Below are positions 23,764 to 33,258 of a DNA stretch of 64,000 nt, piece after piece; position 1 is the stretch's first letter, and each line of letters begins with the position of its first letter. The translations under genes were made by a program, and so were the position numbers. Location of the stretch: NCBI RefSeq assembly GCF_045032955.1, contig NZ_JBJFZU010000010.1, positions 1-64,000 of the forward strand, written 5' to 3'. The notes under the pieces were generated by a model. It was not told where the DNA came from. It ran no database searches and was given only the letters and a program-made list of their open reading frames with translations. Origin of the DNA: Ornithinicoccus sp045032955. GTDB taxonomy: Bacteria; Actinomycetota; Actinomycetes; Actinomycetales; Dermatophilaceae.

Positions 23764-25319
23764 GCGGGCCGCCGGCGGACGACGACCTGCACACCCTGGG
23801 GAGGTGGCCGGCCGACCGTGCCCGGATCACGCCTGGGCAGCGTGCCGTCGTGGACCGGGGCGTCGTGCTCACCTACGGCGAGCTGGAGACGAGGGTCGAG
23901 CGACTGACCCGCGCGCTGCTCGAGGCGGGCGTCGGACGGGGGCGTCGGGTGGCCACCCTGGTCGGCAACAGCGCCGACCAGGTGGTGCTCCTCTTCGCCT
24001 GTGCCCGGGTCGGGGCCGCCCTCGCGCCGCTGTCCTGGCGGCTGACGGCCTTCGAGCTGGCACGCCAGGTGGAGCTCCTCGACCCGGTCCTGCTGGTCGT
24101 CGAGGAGGAGACCGCGCCACTGGCCAGGGCGGTGGGGGAGCGCCTGGCGCACCGGGTGGGGACGGCATCCCTCGGTGACCTGGACCGGCCCGGCGCCGTG
24201 CGCGAGGTGACCGGCCTGGGCGCGGTCCCGCAGCAGCAGGTCCGGGACGAGGACCCCTTGCTCGTCGTGTTCACCTCCGGCAGCACGACGGCCCCGAAGG
24301 CGGCGGTGCTGTCCCACCGCACCTGCTGGTGGACCAACCTGTCGTTGTCGCGCACGCTGGAGCTGACCGAACGGGACGTGGTGCTGGCCGTGCTGCCCCA
24401 GTTCCACGCCGGCGGGTGGAACATCCAGCCGCTGCTGGCGTGGTGGACCGGCGCGACCGTGGTGCTGGAGCGGACCTTCGACCCGGGCCGTGCGCTCAGC
24501 CTCATCGCCGAGCACCGGGTCACCACGATGATGGGGGTGCCGACGCAGTACCTGCTGCTCGCCGAGCACCCTGACTTCCGCGACGCCGACCTGACCAGCC
24601 TGCGCAGCGCGGTGGTGGGCGGCGCGCCCATGCCGCCGCCGCTGCTGCGCACCTTCCACGCCCGGGGCGTCGCCCTCACCCAGGGCTACGGCCTGACCGA
24701 GGCGGGCCCCAACGTGCTGTGCCTGCCGCCGCACCAGGCCACCGAACGCGCCGGGTGGGCGGGGGTCCCGTACCCGCACGTGGAGGTCGCGTTGGCCGAC
24801 CCGGTCACGGGAGAGCTCCGCACCGGGGCAGGGACCGGTGAGCTGCTGGTCCGCGGTCCCGGGGTGTTCACCGGCTACCTGCACGACCCGGAGTCCACCG
24901 CTGCCGTGCTGCACGACGGGTGGCTGTGGACCGGTGACGTGGCGGTCCGTGACGACCAGGGCTACCTGCGCATCGTGGACCGGCTCCGGAACATCTACAT
25001 CAGCGGTGGGGAGAACGTCGCCCCGGCAGAGGTCGAGGCCACCCTGCGGCGGCACCCGGCGGTGGCGCAGGCCGCCGTGGTCGGGGTGCCGCACGAGCGC
25101 TGGGGAGAGGTGGGGACGGCGCTCGTGGTGCTGCGCCCGGGGGCCGCAACCGACGAGCGCGACCTGCTGGAGCACTGCCGGGCGTCGCTGGCACCGTTCA
25201 AGGTGCCGGATCAGGTGATCACGGTCGCGGAGATCCCCCAGGTGGGGATCGGCAAGGCTGACCTCGTCGCGGTGCGAGCCCTGGTGCAGCGTGCCCGCAC
25301 TGAGGAGGCCCGGACATGA
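23760..25319 (+). CDS. AMP-forming acyl-CoA synthetase
   Basis: A 519-aa adenylate-forming ligase that activates a carboxylic acid with ATP and CoA. Motifs: P-loop VFTSGSTTAPKAAVLSH (170-186), YGLTEAG (310-316), TGDVAVRD (391-398), GGENVAPAEVE (416-426) and the catalytic Lys499 in GIGKA. Most like medium/long-chain or aryl acyl-CoA ligases; the substrate cannot be read from sequence. Directly downstream of the transporter, so it probably traps the imported acid, or the 3-hydroxybutyrate/acetoacetate made from it, as a CoA thioester. Confidence 0.9.
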   Translation: MSGPPADDDLHTLGRWPADRARITPGQRAVVDRGVVLTYGELETRVERLTRALLEAGVGRGRRVATLVGNSADQVVLLFACARVGAALAPLSWRLTAFELARQVELLDPVLLVVEEETAPLARAVGERLAHRVGTASLGDLDRPGAVREVTGLGAVPQQQVRDEDPLLVVFTSGSTTAPKAAVLSHRTCWWTNLSLSRTLELTERDVVLAVLPQFHAGGWNIQPLLAWWTGATVVLERTFDPGRALSLIAEHRVTTMMGVPTQYLLLAEHPDFRDADLTSLRSAVVGGAPMPPPLLRTFHARGVALTQGYGLTEAGPNVLCLPPHQATERAGWAGVPYPHVEVALADPVTGELRTGAGTGELLVRGPGVFTGYLHDPESTAAVLHDGWLWTGDVAVRDDQGYLRIVDRLRNIYISGGENVAPAEVEATLRRHPAVAQAAVVGVPHERWGEVGTALVVLRPGAATDERDLLEHCRASLAPFKVPDQVITVAEIPQVGIGKADLVAVRALVQRARTEEART

Positions 25320-25948
25320 GCGCGCAGGAGCCTGCCACCGTCCGGCCGGCGCCGCGCACCGCACGCGGCGCACGCACCAGGGCGCGACTGCTCCAGGCCG
25401 CGGAGGACGTCTTCGCGACGGTCGGCTACCCCGACGCCTCCATCGTGCGCATCACCGAGCTCGCCGGGGTGGCCCTGGGCACCTTCTACGTGCACTTCAC
25501 CGGCAAGAAGGAGATCTTCGACGAGGTGGTGCGTGACCTGTCGCGGCGGGTCCGTCAGGCCATGAGCGAGGCCTCCACGGCGGCCGGCACGCGACTGGAG
25601 GCGGAGCGTGCGGGTTTCCGGGCCTTCTTCGCCTTCACCGCCGAGCACCCGGCCCTCTACCGCATCATCCGGCAGGCGGAGTTCGTCTCCCCGGAGGTGA
25701 TGCGCGCGCACTACGACGACATCTGCTCGGGGTATGCCGCGGGGCTGGAGCGCGCCGTCGACCAGGGGCAGGTCCGCGACCTCGACCCGATGGTCGCCGC
25801 CTGGGCGTTGATGGGGGCGGGGGAGCTGATCGGGATGCGCTGGGTGCTCTGGGAGCAGGCCGGGCAGATCCCCGAGGAGGTCTTCGAGCAGCTGATGAGG
25901 TTGATCGAGGGGGCGCTCGCGCCCACGACGAACGGAGAGCAGGCATGA
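25316..25948 (+). CDS. TetR-family regulator of the Liv / 3-hydroxybutyrate operon
   Basis: A 210-aa repressor-type protein. The N-terminal HTH (about 20-65) reads TRARLLQAAEDVFATVG, ITELAGVALGTFYVHFTGKKEIF (quoted in part). The C-terminal helical domain (about 70-200) would bind a ligand, in context perhaps an acyl-CoA. It sits inside the operon with 4-nt overlaps on both sides, so its level follows that of the enzymes. Likely target: the dyad at 18953-18974 near the operon promoter. Confidence 0.88.
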   Translation: MSAQEPATVRPAPRTARGARTRARLLQAAEDVFATVGYPDASIVRITELAGVALGTFYVHFTGKKEIFDEVVRDLSRRVRQAMSEASTAAGTRLEAERAGFRAFFAFTAEHPALYRIIRQAEFVSPEVMRAHYDDICSGYAAGLERAVDQGQVRDLDPMVAAWALMGAGELIGMRWVLWEQAGQIPEEVFEQLMRLIEGALAPTTNGEQA

Positions 25949-26679
25949 CGCGCACAGCGATGGTGACGGGTGGGGCGAGCGGCATCGGTGCCGCCGTCGT
26001 CCGCCGTCTGGCGACCGACGGTTTCACCGTGGTGGTTGCCGACCGGGACGAGGAGGCCGCCCGGGAGGTGGCCGAAGAGGTGGGAGGCCGGGCCTGGGGG
26101 GTGGACCTGTCCGCCACGGCCGCGCTGGACGACCTGTCGCTGGAGTGCGACGTGCTGGTCAACAACGCCGGGGTCCAACGGGTGGCCCCCGTGCAGGAGC
26201 TGGACCCGGAAGACTTCCGGCTCATCCAGCGGCTGATGCTCGAGGCACCGTTCCTGCTGGCCCGGGCGGCACTGCCGCACATGTACTCCCGCGGGTGGGG
26301 GCGGATCGTCAACATCAGCTCCGTGCACGGGCTGCGGGCCTCGGCCTTCAAGTCGGCCTACGTGGCGGCCAAGCACGGGCTGGAGGGGCTGTCGAAGGTG
26401 ATCGCGCTGGAGGGGGCCACCCGCGGGGTGACCTCGGTCTGCGTGAACCCCGGGTACGTGCGTACCCCGTTGGTGGAGGCGCAGATCGCCGACCAGGCCC
26501 TCGCCCACGGCATCGGGGCGGACGAGGTCGTCGAGCAGGTCATGCTGACCCGGTCCCCGGTGAAACGGCTGACCGAGCCGGCCGAGGTGGCAGCGCTCGT
26601 GGCCTTCCTGGTCTCGGAGGAGGCCGCGATGGTGACCGGGACGTCCTACGCGATGGACGGCGGGTGGACCGCACAGTGA
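25945..26679 (+). CDS. 3-hydroxybutyrate dehydrogenase (SDR family)
   Basis: A 244-aa short-chain dehydrogenase. NAD site TGGASGIG (8-15), NNAG (73-76), catalytic Ser126, Tyr139 and Lys143. The stretches ISSVHGLRASAFKSAYVAAKHG (quoted in part), VNPGYVRTPLVEAQI and SPVKRLTEPAEVAAL match D-3-hydroxybutyrate dehydrogenases closely, so oxidation of (R)-3-hydroxybutyrate to acetoacetate is the best call. Coupled to the TetR and hydrolase genes by 4-nt overlaps. Confidence 0.87.
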   Translation: MTRTAMVTGGASGIGAAVVRRLATDGFTVVVADRDEEAAREVAEEVGGRAWGVDLSATAALDDLSLECDVLVNNAGVQRVAPVQELDPEDFRLIQRLMLEAPFLLARAALPHMYSRGWGRIVNISSVHGLRASAFKSAYVAAKHGLEGLSKVIALEGATRGVTSVCVNPGYVRTPLVEAQIADQALAHGIGADEVVEQVMLTRSPVKRLTEPAEVAALVAFLVSEEAAMVTGTSYAMDGGWTAQ

Positions 26680-27632
26680 GCACCACGACGACGCCCCTGC
26701 CGCCGTCCGTCCAGGACGTCGTGGGTCCGCACCACCGCACGGTGCCGGTGCCCGTCGACGGAGGGACCCTGCAGGTCGGGGTCTGGGAGCCGCCGGGGGC
26801 GGACGGGAGGACCCCGACCGCGGTGCTGGTGCACGGGATCACCGCCTCGCACGTCTCCTGGGCGGCGCTGGCCGCTGCCCTGCCCGGCACCCGCCTGGTC
26901 GCTCCCGACCTGCGCGGCCGGGGCCGGTCCCGTGACCTGCCCGGGCCCTACGGGATGCCCCGCCACGCCGCGGACGTGGCCGCGACCCTGGAGCACCTGG
27001 GTCTGTCCGACGTGGTCGCGGTGGGCCACTCGATGGGCGCCTTCGTCGCGCTCGTGCTGGCCGACCGGCACCCCGGTCTGGTCCGGTCGCTGGTGCTCGT
27101 CGACGGGGGTATGCCGCTGCTCCCGCCTCCCGGCGTCGCTCCGGAGGACGTCGCGGCCGCGGTGCTGGGGCCGGCCGCCGACCGGCTGCGGATGAGCTTC
27201 GCCAGCCAGGAGGCATACCGGGACTTCTGGCGCGAGCACCCGGCCCTTGGCCCGGGGTGGGACGACCTGCGCACCGCCTACGTCGACTACGACCTCGTGG
27301 GTGCGGCGCCGGAGCTCCGGCCGTCAACCCGGACCGCGGCGCTCGAGGAGGACATCCGGGAGCTGGTCGACGGGAGCTCGGTGCAGCGGGCGCTGGAGCG
27401 GCTGGACCGGCCCGTGACCTGGTTCGTCGCTCCCCGCGGCCTGCTGGACGAGGTGCCTCCGCTCTACCCGGACGCGGCGCGGGCCAGGTGGACCGGGCAG
27501 CTGCCCACCCTAAGGATGGTGCCGGTCGTCGAGGTGAACCACTACACGATCGTGCTGAGCCGTCCGGGTGTCGAGCAGCTGCTGCCCCACCTCGGACGGC
27601 ACCTGGCGGGGGAGGGCCTCCCGGACGACTAG
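26676..27632 (+). CDS. Alpha/beta-hydrolase (ester hydrolase of the Liv operon)
   Basis: A 318-aa alpha/beta-fold hydrolase. Oxyanion VLVHGITASHVSW, DLRGRGRS after strand 4, nucleophile Ser in AVGHSMGAFVAL, and a C-terminal His in EVNHYTIV. No signal peptide, so cytoplasmic. In this operon it could cleave an imported ester or hydroxybutyrate dimer; that is inference. The GTG start overlaps the dehydrogenase stop (GTGA). Its TAG stop lies inside the ychF -10 hexamer. Confidence 0.83.
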   Translation: MSTTTTPLPPSVQDVVGPHHRTVPVPVDGGTLQVGVWEPPGADGRTPTAVLVHGITASHVSWAALAAALPGTRLVAPDLRGRGRSRDLPGPYGMPRHAADVAATLEHLGLSDVVAVGHSMGAFVALVLADRHPGLVRSLVLVDGGMPLLPPPGVAPEDVAAAVLGPAADRLRMSFASQEAYRDFWREHPALGPGWDDLRTAYVDYDLVGAAPELRPSTRTAALEEDIRELVDGSSVQRALERLDRPVTWFVAPRGLLDEVPPLYPDAARARWTGQLPTLRMVPVVEVNHYTIVLSRPGVEQLLPHLGRHLAGEGLPDD

Positions 27633-27635
27633 ACT
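27630..27635 (+). promoter_or_regulatory. -10 hexamer of ychF
   Basis: TAGACT ends 9 nt before the ychF GTG, with no Shine-Dalgarno between; a leaderless or near-leaderless start. The hexamer contains the hydrolase stop codon. Confidence 0.55.
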
Positions 27636-27644
27636 CCTGACCCC

Positions 27645-28730
<1,086 letters not shown>

Positions 28731-28762
28731 CCGGGCGCCGCCCCCTGCCCGGGCCCTCCGGC

Positions 28763-30652
28763 TCAGGCCAGGTGCCGCGCGAGGTGCGCGGCGATCGCCC
28801 GCTGCAGACGGATCTCGTTCTCGGGGTTGCCGAAGCCGTGGCCCTCGTCGTGGGCCAGCAGGTACTCGACCGGGACGCCCCGCCCACGCAGCGAGGTGAC
28901 GATACGGTCCGACTCCTCGCGCCCGACCCGGGCATCGTTCGCGCCGTGGGCGATCAGCAGCGGGGTCGTGATCGCCTCCACCCTGCTCATCGGGGACCGG
29001 GAGAGCATGTCCGCCTCCTGCGCGGGGTCGTCCGGGTCGCCGACGTAGGCGAGCCAGTTGCTCGCGATGTACGGACGGCTCACGGGCGGGAGGCTGCGTA
29101 GGAAGCTCGACAGGTCCGCGATGCCGACGAGACTCACGGCAGCGGCGAAACGCTCCGGGGTGAAGGCTGCGCCGACGAGAGCGGCGTACCCGCCGTAGGA
29201 GCCGCCGATGATCGCCACCCGGTCCGGGTCGGCGATGCCGTGCTCGACGGCCCAGTCGACCGCGTCCAGGAGGTCCGTGTGCATGGCCCCGGCGAACTCG
29301 CCGCGCGCCGCGAGGGTGTGGCGCCGGCCGCAGCCGGAGGATCCGCGGAAGTTCACCTGCAGCACGGCGTGGCCACGGTCGGCCAGGAACTGGGCCTGCG
29401 CGCTGTAGCCCCAGCTGTCGTGCGCCCAGGGTCCGCCGTGGACCACGAGTGCCAACGGGAGCTTCCTGGCAGGTATGCCGACGGGCAGGGTGAGGTAGCC
29501 GGGCAGCGGCAGCCCGTCCCGGGCGAGGAGCCGGATCGGCTCCATCGGTGCGAGATGCGCGGTGTCCAGGTGCGGGTAGGGCGGGGACAGGCGGCGGCTG
29601 CGCCCGGTGGCGTGGTCGTACAGCCAGGCCTCCGGTTCGCGGTCGTGGAGGAAGGTAGCGACCCAGCGCGTCCCGGAGGTGTCAGAGCTCAGGGAGCCGA
29701 GAACGCCGTCCGAGAGCGCGGCGAGCGCCGGGTATACCTCGGCGAAGCCCGGGTCCACCACCTCGATGTGCGGATGGGGCCCGGTGAAGCGGGCGGCGAG
29801 GATCTCCCCGGTCGCACGGTCGGTGACCAGGGTCGGCGGCAGCACGCCGGGTGCCAGCACGCTCATGATGTCCAGGCTCCGCCCCGGGACCGCGGCCAGC
29901 ACGCTCACCTCCGCGGACTCCCGGTCGACACGCACCAGCTGCAGGTCGTCGCCCTCGAGATAGAGGCTCAGGATGAGACCGGTGCCGTCAGGGGTGGAGC
30001 GCTGCACCTCGACGCCCATGGGTTGCTCGGCCCCGCCGGTGCGCAGCAGCAGCCGCTGCTGCCCGGACTCCGGGTCGATCGCGCAGAACTCGGTGCTCCC
30101 GTCCTCGGTGACCCTGGAGACGAATGCCGGTTCGCCATCGCGGTCCAGCAGCAGGTCCACCCCGGCCTCGGGCTGCTCGTGCAGCAGGGTCATCCGGCCT
30201 GAGCCCACGTCGATCAAGAACGTGTCCAGGTGCGCGGGTCGGAGGTTGATGGTGGCCAGCACCGTCCCGGGCCGAAACGGCATCGGCTCCGCGGAGAACA
30301 CCCGCGACCCCGGCTGCAGAGGCGTCAGGTCCTGCAGTGCGGAGTCGGGATCGTCGAGGTCCACCCGGAACAGGTGCCAGTCCTCGTTCCCGTCGGTGTC
30401 CTGGAGGTAGAGCAGCCAACGCGGGTCGTCGCTCCAGAAGAAGGTGAGGATGCCGCGACGGGAGTCGTGCGTGACGCAGCGGGCCTCTTCGTGCTCCTGA
30501 TCGATCCCTCGCACCCAGACGTTGTTCCGCCCACCTGCCGGCGCCAGATAGGCCAGCCAGGCTCCGTCGGGGGAGATCACCGGGTGTGAGAAGGCGGGGT
30601 CGAGGAACAGGTCCTCGGCCTCGAAGCGAGGGGGGACTGATGCGGCACACAC
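28763..30652 (-). CDS. S9-family prolyl-oligopeptidase-like serine peptidase
   Basis: A 629-aa two-domain peptidase: an N-terminal beta-propeller (about 10-380) with WD-like repeats (SPDGAWLAYL, SDDPRWLLYL) and a C-terminal alpha/beta-hydrolase domain. Catalytic residues are approximately Ser485 (GGSYGGYA), Asp573 (HGANDARV) and His605 (DEGHGF). Cleaves short peptides; cytoplasmic, as no signal peptide is seen. The frame begins at 30694, but GAAGGAG lies about 10 nt before the GTG at 30652, which I take as start. Divergent MerR gene upstream; a promoter with MerR-like spacing lies between them. Confidence 0.88.
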   Translation of the reverse strand: MCAASVPPRFEAEDLFLDPAFSHPVISPDGAWLAYLAPAGGRNNVWVRGIDQEHEEARCVTHDSRRGILTFFWSDDPRWLLYLQDTDGNEDWHLFRVDLDDPDSALQDLTPLQPGSRVFSAEPMPFRPGTVLATINLRPAHLDTFLIDVGSGRMTLLHEQPEAGVDLLLDRDGEPAFVSRVTEDGSTEFCAIDPESGQQRLLLRTGGAEQPMGVEVQRSTPDGTGLILSLYLEGDDLQLVRVDRESAEVSVLAAVPGRSLDIMSVLAPGVLPPTLVTDRATGEILAARFTGPHPHIEVVDPGFAEVYPALAALSDGVLGSLSSDTSGTRWVATFLHDREPEAWLYDHATGRSRRLSPPYPHLDTAHLAPMEPIRLLARDGLPLPGYLTLPVGIPARKLPLALVVHGGPWAHDSWGYSAQAQFLADRGHAVLQVNFRGSSGCGRRHTLAARGEFAGAMHTDLLDAVDWAVEHGIADPDRVAIIGGSYGGYAALVGAAFTPERFAAAVSLVGIADLSSFLRSLPPVSRPYIASNWLAYVGDPDDPAQEADMLSRSPMSRVEAITTPLLIAHGANDARVGREESDRIVTSLRGRGVPVEYLLAHDEGHGFGNPENEIRLQRAIAAHLARHLA

Positions 30653-30693
30653 GGTGATGAAGCTCCTTCGGTGAGGTGCGATCGGTGCCCTCA

Positions 30694-30724
30694 TCCGAAA
30701 CGATGCCCTGGGGGCACGGTCAAG
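30694..30724 (-). promoter_or_regulatory. MerR-style promoter candidate for the S9 peptidase
   Basis: On the minus strand TTGACC (30724-30719), a 19-bp spacer and TCGGAT (30699-30694). The dyad TGCCC-TGG-GGGCA (30705-30717) lies inside the spacer. A long spacer with a central dyad is the hallmark of MerR-activated promoters. The -10 is weak, so this is tentative. Confidence 0.35.
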
Positions 30725-30792
30725 CCTGTCTGTCCCGTCCCCCGTCCGAGCGGGGAAGATGGCCTCATGTCGGACCTGTCGAGCGACCTCTG

Positions 30793-31530
30793 ATGGCCTG
30801 GAGCACGCGCAGACTCGCCGACCTGGCGGGCACGACGGTCAAGACCGTCCGGCACTACCACGCGATCGGGCTCCTCGAGGAGCCCGCCCGGGCCGCCAAC
30901 GGCTACAAGCAGTACGGCACGTCCCATCTCGTGCGCCTGTTGCAGATCGCGCGCCTGCGCGAGCTCGGTATGCCGCTGTCGAGCGTCGCGGAGCTCGAGA
31001 CGTCCGGGGAGACCTTCACGCAGACGCTCCGCACCCTCGACTCCCGGCTCGCCGCCTCCATCGCCCACCACCAGGCCCTGCGCGCCGAGATCGCCGACCT
31101 CCTGCGCCATCGGTCCGATCCGGACGTGCCGGTCGGTTTCGCCGACGTCGCGGACGACCTCACGCCTGCTGACCGCGCGATCGTCATGATCAGCGCCCGC
31201 GTCGTCGACGAGCAGGGACTGCAGGACATGCGGGCCATCGCCGCGCACCACCAGGAGGCCGACGACGCCTTCGACGAGCTGGCGGCGGACGCCCCCGCTG
31301 ACGAGATCCGGGCTGTGGCCGCACGTCTGGCTCCCGTGCTCCGCACGATCCACGAGCAGTACCCACGCACCCGGACCTCTCCGCCGGGTGTTCGACGCAC
31401 CTCGCTGCAGGACGTCGCCCAGGCGGTCACCGAGCTCTACAACCCTGCCCAGGTCGAGGTACTGCGCCAGGCATACCGGCTCGCGACCGAGGACCCCGAG
31501 GGCTCCGCCGAGGACACCGAGGGACAGTAG
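30793..31530 (+). CDS. MerR-family transcriptional regulator
   Basis: A 245-aa regulator. The N-terminal winged HTH (STRRLADLAGTTVKTVRHYHAIGLL, quoted in part, residues about 3-28) continues to LGMPLSSVAELE; a dimerisation helix follows (about 75-115) and then a helical effector domain of about 120 residues that I do not recognise. No Cys-based metal site. The ATG at 30793 is chosen over an upstream frame from 30676 that has no HTH homology. Divergent from the S9 peptidase gene (140-bp gap), which is probably its target. Confidence 0.85.
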   Translation: MAWSTRRLADLAGTTVKTVRHYHAIGLLEEPARAANGYKQYGTSHLVRLLQIARLRELGMPLSSVAELETSGETFTQTLRTLDSRLAASIAHHQALRAEIADLLRHRSDPDVPVGFADVADDLTPADRAIVMISARVVDEQGLQDMRAIAAHHQEADDAFDELAADAPADEIRAVAARLAPVLRTIHEQYPRTRTSPPGVRRTSLQDVAQAVTELYNPAQVEVLRQAYRLATEDPEGSAEDTEGQ

Positions 31531-31534
31531 AGGC

Positions 31535-31556
31535 CCGGGCCGACGAACCGGCCCGG
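31535..31556. terminator. Hairpin between convergent MerR and P1-peptidase genes
   Basis: CCGGGCCG-N6-CGGCCCGG, an 8-bp perfect stem in the 27-bp gap between the two stop codons. Probably acts in both directions. Confidence 0.6.
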
Positions 31557-31557
31557 A

Positions 31558-33003
31558 TCAGTGCAGCGGCACCGGCTGTGAGCGACGTCGCAGCAGCAGG
31601 AGACCGGCGACGCCCAGCACGCTGAGCGACACACCGAAGGTCAGGTCGGACGCCGACAGCCCGCTGGCGGAGATCCCGCCCGCCGGGCTCATGGGGTCGC
31701 CGCCACCGGCCGCACCCGGGAGCGCAGAGCCGTCCTCGGTGCTGGACGGGTTCCGCTTGCCAGGGCCCGGCACCGGGGTCTGCTCCAGCGCCTTGCGGGC
31801 CCGGTTGAACTCGGGACGGATCACGTCGGGCGCCGTCCCTGCCGTGCGCCACTGCTCCAGCTGCGGCATATCGGCGCAGGCGGAGGGGTAGGTGTCGCAG
31901 TAGCTCAGACGCGAACCCTGGGACTCCGCCGAGAGCACCGCCTTGGTGATCGCCCGCGACAGGGTGGTGGCGCCGGCGTTGAAGATCCCGTTCAGCTGCC
32001 CCGAGTCCGCGGGGTCGTTGACCTGCAGCGGCTCGCCCTCGCCGGTGGACACGGCGAAGACGGTGTCTCCGTCGCCGAGGGTGTGGATCGGGTTGATGGC
32101 CCTGGCCATGCCGTCGTGCGCGTTGCCGGACATCCGCTGGGCGGCCGCCTTCTCCAGCGGGGCGTTGGTGGCGATCACGGCGATGGTGGTGTTGAGCGAC
32201 TCCTCGGAGGTGGTCTGGGCCGCGTCCGAGTCCGGGCCGGCGCACTCGGCCTCGGTGGGCACCTGGTAGCCCTCGAACTCGTCACCGATCCCGTACTGCG
32301 CGCCCCACAGGCTGCAGTCGGACGGGTCGACCGGGGACCCGGCCGGATTGACGATGACGAACGCACCGACCCAGATGCCGTCCCCGAGGTACACGCTGGC
32401 GGTGCCGACGCCGCTGCGCAGACCCCCGCCCCGCGCGCCGGTGCCGCCACCCACCGACCCCTGGCGGACGGGGCCGTCGGTGGCCGCCTCGGCCGCCAGG
32501 TAGCCCCATTCCGCGGAGGTCCGTGCCTTGGGGTCACCGCCCCGGTTCAGGTCGTAGATGTCGGCGGCCGGCACGATGGGCGCGACCCCCGCCGACCCGA
32601 GGGGGACGCCTTCGCCCCGGTCCTCGAGCCAGCGGATGATCCCGTTCGTCGCGGACAGGCCGTACATGCTCGACCCCCCGAGCTGGATGGCGTTGATGCC
32701 GGGGTTGGAGTTCAACGGGCTCAGCAGGTCCGTCTCCTTGGTGGCCGGGGCACCGCCGCGCTGGTCGACGCTGGCCACCGCCATCTCCGGGGTGTAGATG
32801 ACGGTGGTGCCGGTGAGGAAGGGGGCGGTGTCGGACTGGACCTGTCCGACGTGGATGCCCGGCACGTCGGTGATGGCGTTGAGCTCACCGGGCTGTCCCT
32901 CCTCGGAGGTGGTGGTCGAGCCGGACGCGGCGGGGGCGAGGGCGAGCGCGCCCAGGCAGACCGCCAGGGCGGCGGACAGGGCGGTGTAGTGGCGGGACTG
33001 CAT
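31558..33003 (-). CDS. Exported P1-family (DmpA/S58) peptidase with C-terminal membrane anchor
   Basis: A 481-aa Ntn-hydrolase of the DmpA/beta-aminopeptidase family, which self-cleaves to alpha and beta chains. It has a signal peptide (about 1-30, LSAALAVCLGALALAPAASG), ITDVPGIHVGQ, GGSSMYGLSATNGIIRWLE, GSVGGGTGARGGGLRSG and the cleavage region LNTTIAVIATNAPL. The residue after Asn is Thr272, where DmpA has the nucleophilic Ser. A linker leads to a C-terminal helix plus RRR tail (FGVSLSVLGVAGLLLLRRR), without LPxTG. Start ATG at 33003 follows GGAG. Confidence 0.85.
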   Translation of the reverse strand: MQSRHYTALSAALAVCLGALALAPAASGSTTTSEEGQPGELNAITDVPGIHVGQVQSDTAPFLTGTTVIYTPEMAVASVDQRGGAPATKETDLLSPLNSNPGINAIQLGGSSMYGLSATNGIIRWLEDRGEGVPLGSAGVAPIVPAADIYDLNRGGDPKARTSAEWGYLAAEAATDGPVRQGSVGGGTGARGGGLRSGVGTASVYLGDGIWVGAFVIVNPAGSPVDPSDCSLWGAQYGIGDEFEGYQVPTEAECAGPDSDAAQTTSEESLNTTIAVIATNAPLEKAAAQRMSGNAHDGMARAINPIHTLGDGDTVFAVSTGEGEPLQVNDPADSGQLNGIFNAGATTLSRAITKAVLSAESQGSRLSYCDTYPSACADMPQLEQWRTAGTAPDVIRPEFNRARKALEQTPVPGPGKRNPSSTEDGSALPGAAGGGDPMSPAGGISASGLSASDLTFGVSLSVLGVAGLLLLRRRSQPVPLH

Positions 33004-33258
33004 CGTGGTGCTCCGTTCTCCGGGTCGCACGACGGTCCCGGGAGCGGAGCGGCCGTCCGACATCGACACACAGGGTGGGAGGCTGTCGAGCAGACCGTGC
33101 GCGACCGCCTACTCGCGGAACTTAGCGGCTCACCGGCATACCGGGAAGGGGTCTTGGCCAAGTCTTTGCCTCTGCGCGAGGGTCGACCGTATGCGGCCAC
33201 GATCCTCGGGCGCGTCACCCCGGCGGTCCAGCAGGATGGACGGCGTCAGGAGGACCAC

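Noticed and set aside
23493..25373. 626-codon minus frame opposite the acyl-CoA synthetase gene
   Set aside because: Low-complexity antisense shadow; the + strand synthetase has every family motif.
32083..33258. Upstream extension of the AraC-type frame
   Set aside because: Mostly antisense to the P1 peptidase gene; AGGAGG and the HTH start at 33259 define the gene. The part in the intergenic gap lacks GC3 bias.
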